Shown here piece after piece: positions 6,756-8,216 of a stretch of DNA of 8,216 nt. Numbering within the stretch: the first letter of the stretch is position 1; every line of letters starts with the position of its first letter. The notes under the pieces were generated by a model. The model did not search any database and was not told the DNA's origin. It saw nothing but the letters and a program-made list of their open reading frames with translations. Source of the DNA: JBFLVN01 sp040758475 (GTDB taxonomy: Bacteria; JAGRBM01); NCBI GenBank assembly GCA_040758475.1, contig JBFLVN010000166.1, positions 1 to 8,216 on the forward strand. The letters run 5' to 3'. Both the position numbers and the translations under genes were made by a program.

Positions 6756-7664
6756 TCATAATTTACGAGGATTGATACATCTGTGCTCTAAATTTTGATA
6801 ATATTTGCTATGCTCTTTGAGTAAGATATTTAAATATTTGTGGAAATATTTTTCAGTTACTACATCAATTAAAGCGGTTTTTCGATTCCCATCGATAGCC
6901 GTTTCTTTTTCATATGCTAAATGAGAGCATGGTTTTAGCGTAACAGTGTCTCTTGAGATGATCGCTATCTTCATTTCTTTTTGGAGTAAGAGAATTGGAT
7001 AATAAAAAGCGACGTCTGCGATAACGCCCGAACTTGATTCTTCACCATTTAGTTCTTTTAATTCCTTTTGAAATTCTTCGTTGTCTTTTTTGTGCTCTTC
7101 TATCGTTTTGTTGACTTTAAAAACCAGCTTATCAAAAGCATCGTGATGCGTCGTCTCATGAGTTGCAATCCATTTGTCGCTTTTGTGTTCAAATGAACAG
7201 TATTGGCGTGCTATGGGAATTTTTAAAGAATGGTGATTGTGAGTTGCTCCAATTACGTCTGACGTAGGTTCAAATGTTTCCTCTTCATGAAATTCAGCGT
7301 TGGTGAAGCTATCTGTGAATTTAATATGATCGTACCATAAACGTTTTGTCGCATTTTTCTCTGCACCAAAGAATACAATTGGGTGCGGGTTGTTTACGCA
7401 CTCGATAAATAAGAACTGTGTCATGTGAATAAAATTCACATCATCTTCTTTTGTATCAATTTCATTATGTCCATATGATGCCCAGATGTCCAATTCTCTA
7501 GATTTTCCTGTTAATGGGTCTGTGTATACTGTATTAGGAATAACGTAATAGCCTAGTTCCCTTAATTTTCTAACAGCGCGCACCTCCAGAGGATATCCTG
7601 ATCGTACCAAGGCCTCTTTCATTTCTTGATCGGTAATTGGGTCAATCGGTTTCTTTTTGCTCAT
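6756..7664 (-). CDS. Orphan protein with PD-(D/E)XK nuclease-like motif pattern, AT-rich
   Basis: Unnamed protein of 302 aa from the ATG at 7664. The frame is open upstream to an ATG at 7808 (350 aa). The later start is preferred because the extra 48 residues are Tyr/Ser/Asn-rich and unlike a domain. The nuclease-like block opens about 20 residues after it, and a TATAAT on the minus strand (7731-7736) lies about 60 nt upstream. The block reads RSGYPLEVRAVRKLRELGYYV, then DPLTGKSRELDIWA, then FLFIECVNNPHPIVFF. In 350-aa numbering these give Glu75, Asp107 and Glu136, the order expected for a PD-(D/E)XK fold. The residue two after Glu136 is Val rather than Lys, so activity is doubtful. The rest has a His-rich middle and a charged coiled-coil-like stretch (KTIEEHKKDNEEFQKELKEL). 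Low GC and opposite orientation suggest horizontal transfer. Real function unknown. Confidence 0.72.
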   Translation of the reverse strand: MSKKKPIDPITDQEMKEALVRSGYPLEVRAVRKLRELGYYVIPNTVYTDPLTGKSRELDIWASYGHNEIDTKEDDVNFIHMTQFLFIECVNNPHPIVFFGAEKNATKRLWYDHIKFTDSFTNAEFHEEETFEPTSDVIGATHNHHSLKIPIARQYCSFEHKSDKWIATHETTHHDAFDKLVFKVNKTIEEHKKDNEEFQKELKELNGEESSSGVIADVAFYYPILLLQKEMKIAIISRDTVTLKPCSHLAYEKETAIDGNRKTALIDVVTEKYFHKYLNILLKEHSKYYQNLEHRCINPRKL

Positions 7665-7730
7665 TTTAAATCCGTAATAATAGCTTTTTTTAATGTTAGA
7701 AGTGACTACGGCGTTTGAGTAGTATTGTGA

Positions 7731-7736
7731 ATTATA
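7731..7736 (-). promoter_or_regulatory. Candidate -10 box for the minus-strand gene
   Basis: The minus strand reads TATAAT here, about 60 nt before the preferred ATG at 7664. No good -35 hexamer is found 16-18 nt further upstream, and chance matches are common in AT-rich DNA, so this is only suggestive. If real, it would exclude the longer start at 7808. Confidence 0.25.
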
Positions 7737-7818
7737 GTCTGAATAGAAATAAGTGCCGCGCAGATATTTTTCTGGAGAGAAAATCTCTGTTTCTCTCTTG
7801 ATAAACATCTCGTTGCAA

Positions 7819-7847
7819 TTGGTAAAATTGCCTCACCGTTGTATAAT
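7819..7847 (+). promoter_or_regulatory. Sigma70-like promoter facing right, out of the AT-rich segment
   Basis: TTGGTA (7819-7824) and a perfect TATAAT (7842-7847) are separated by exactly 17 nt, a 4/6 plus 6/6 match to the sigma70 consensus. Transcription would start near 7854 and run into the repeat-rich DNA to the right. It lies exactly at the low-GC to high-GC boundary. Chance occurrence in AT-rich sequence remains possible. Confidence 0.45.
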
Positions 7848-7861
7848 AGGGTTTGTTCACC

Positions 7862-7885
7862 CCGTCCCTCCGTCCCAATCCGTCC
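7862..7885. repeat. Three CCGTCC units
   Basis: CCGTCC occurs at 7862-7867, 7870-7875 and 7880-7885, in a C-rich pyrimidine tract that begins where the AT-rich segment ends. The spacing is 8 and then 10 nt. It may be a decayed tandem repeat or simple low-complexity sequence. Confidence 0.5.
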
Positions 7886-7921
7886 ATCCCGGTCTTTCCC
7901 GTTACCCCAAGGAAAACCCCC

Positions 7922-8216
7922 ATGAAGCCCGATTCCCCCAGGGAGTCAGGTGGTCATCCACCTTCGCCCTGCGGGCTACGGCGGATAGCCCGCCGAAGCT
8001 TTAGCGAAGGAGGGCACATGGCCATCTGGCTGAAAATGAAAAATCCCTGTGAAATCAGGCGGTTGGATACCCAGATGACCCAGGTGCCCCACATATTCAC
8101 GGATTTCAGAGAGGCGGGCTCAGATGGTCAGATGGCCAAGAAGCGAGCAACCCCACCCCCAACCCCCTCCCCGCAAGCAGGGAGGGGGCTTCTCCCCCTC
8201 TCCGTTTACGGAGAGG
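7922..8216 (+). CDS. Doubtful open frame, runs off the window end
   Basis: A frame from ATG 7922 stays open for 98 codons to the window edge. AAGGA lies 8 nt before this ATG, and a second in-frame ATG at 8018 is preceded by AAGGAGG with a 4-nt gap. The sigma70-like promoter at 7819-7847 points into it. Against it, the whole frame is made of short palindromic repeats. Its end translates a common GC-rich intergenic hairpin repeat into Pro/Arg/Ser-rich sequence (TPPPTPSPQAGRGLLPLS), and no domain is recognisable. The SD at 8007-8013 is itself part of the palindrome arm. Most likely this is a chance open frame in GC-rich repeats. A small real gene cannot be excluded without the sequence to the right. 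Confidence 0.15.
   Translation, partial: MKPDSPRESGGHPPSPCGLRRIARRSFSEGGHMAIWLKMKNPCEIRRLDTQMTQVPHIFTDFREAGSDGQMAKKRATPPPTPSPQAGRGLLPLSVYGE
7949..8013. repeat. Nested palindromic repeat (CCTTCGC/GCGAAGG type)
   Basis: A small hairpin GGTGG-TCAT-CCACC (7949-7962) runs into a nested palindrome. Its arms are CCTTCGC (7961-7967) with GCGAAGG (8004-8010), GCT (7975-7977) with AGC (7997-7999), and CGGCGG (7979-7984) with CCGCCG (7990-7995). The loop is 5 nt. Outside the main arms, CC and GG at 7958-7959 and 8012-8013 extend the pairing past an A/A mismatch. This is REP-like intergenic sequence. From memory, similar CCTTCGC...GCGAAGG modules are scattered through several candidate-phylum genomes. 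Confidence 0.65.
8019..8138. repeat. 120-nt imperfect inverted repeat with CAGATGRYC units
   Basis: Outer arms TGGCCATCTG (8019-8028) and CAGATGGCCA (8129-8138) are perfect 10-bp inverted repeats. Inner arms at 8041-8053 and 8096-8106 pair (AAATCC, 2-nt bulge, GTGAA with TTCACGGATTT). The nonamer CAGATGRYC occurs three times on the + strand (8072-8080, 8121-8129, 8129-8137) and once inverted (8020-8028). Size and terminal inverted repeats fit a MITE-like or REP-like element. No target-site duplication was identified. Confidence 0.55.
8163..8216. repeat. C/G-rich palindromic repeat, copy 2 (cut by window end)
   Basis: CCCCCTCCC (8163-8171) pairs with GGGAGGGGG (8180-8188) across the loop CGCAAGCA. 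It is followed by CCCCCTCTCCGT (8194-8205) pairing with ACGGAGAGG (8208-8216), where the window ends. The second stem has the same 12-nt arm as 4292-4303 with a different loop. Such CCCTC...GAGGG double hairpins are widespread intergenic repeats in GC-rich bacteria. Confidence 0.7.

Larger units (their letters stand above)
7855..8216. other. Repeat-rich region with no convincing gene
   Basis: GC content rises abruptly after about 7855, and the rest of the window is a chain of different short repeats, listed individually. One + strand frame is open but doubtful. No RNA gene, insertion-sequence transposase or attachment site is recognisable. Confidence 0.6.

Noticed and set aside
7665..7808. 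48-residue N-terminal extension of the minus-strand gene
   Set aside because: Composition is biased, there is no clear SD at 7808, and the domain starts just after the Met at 7664. It is kept as an alternative start, not as the main call.
7732..7923. 63-aa minus-strand frame starting in the C-rich tract
   Set aside because: It overlaps the upstream part of the nuclease-like gene's frame, spans the composition boundary, and shows no domain or good ribosome binding site.
7862..8216. CRISPR array
   Set aside because: The repeats differ from each other, are too short and unevenly spaced, and no cas gene is present.

Overview
The window looks like a chromosomal segment from a GC-rich, aerobically respiring bacterium. 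Most genes have strongly G/C-biased third codon positions. The order ctaA, ctaB, ABC ATPase, ABC-2 permease, SCO1/SenC, DUF420 resembles cytochrome-oxidase assembly clusters of Nitrospirota, Methylomirabilota or deltaproteobacterial-type lineages. That taxonomic guess rests on gene order and composition only. I cannot name the organism.

Region 1 (1-4265, + strand) is one tight operon. It holds the C-terminal half of heme A synthase (ctaA, cut by the window edge), protoheme IX farnesyltransferase (ctaB/cyoE), an ABC exporter ATPase and its ABC-2 membrane subunit, a SCO1/SenC copper chaperone-like protein, and a DUF420 (CtaM/YozB-like) membrane protein. Four junctions are 4-5 nt stop/start overlaps and one is a 3-nt gap, so translation is probably coupled. 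Together the genes supply heme O/heme A and copper-site maturation for a heme-copper oxidase. The ABC exporter is the unassigned member.

Region 2 (4266-4538) is non-coding and rich in hairpins. It has a C/G-rich palindrome that recurs at the right end of the window, a long rod-like inverted repeat (4348-4436), and a smaller hairpin close to the next start codon.

Region 3 (4539-6710, + strand) is one molybdopterin/4Fe-4S oxidoreductase of the DMSO-reductase superfamily. It has no Tat signal and no partner subunit in view.

Region 4 (about 6715-7855) drops sharply in GC. It carries one minus-strand gene for a protein with a PD-(D/E)XK nuclease-like motif pattern in which the expected catalytic Lys is not visible. 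It looks like a horizontally acquired cargo gene.

Region 5 (about 7855-8216) is a mosaic of short repeats: CCGTCC units, a CCTTCGC/GCGAAGG palindrome, a CAGATGRYC repeat family inside a 120-nt inverted repeat, and a second copy of the C/G-rich hairpin. An outward-facing sigma70-like promoter sits at the AT-rich edge. A frame starting at 7922 stays open to the window end but is probably not a real gene.
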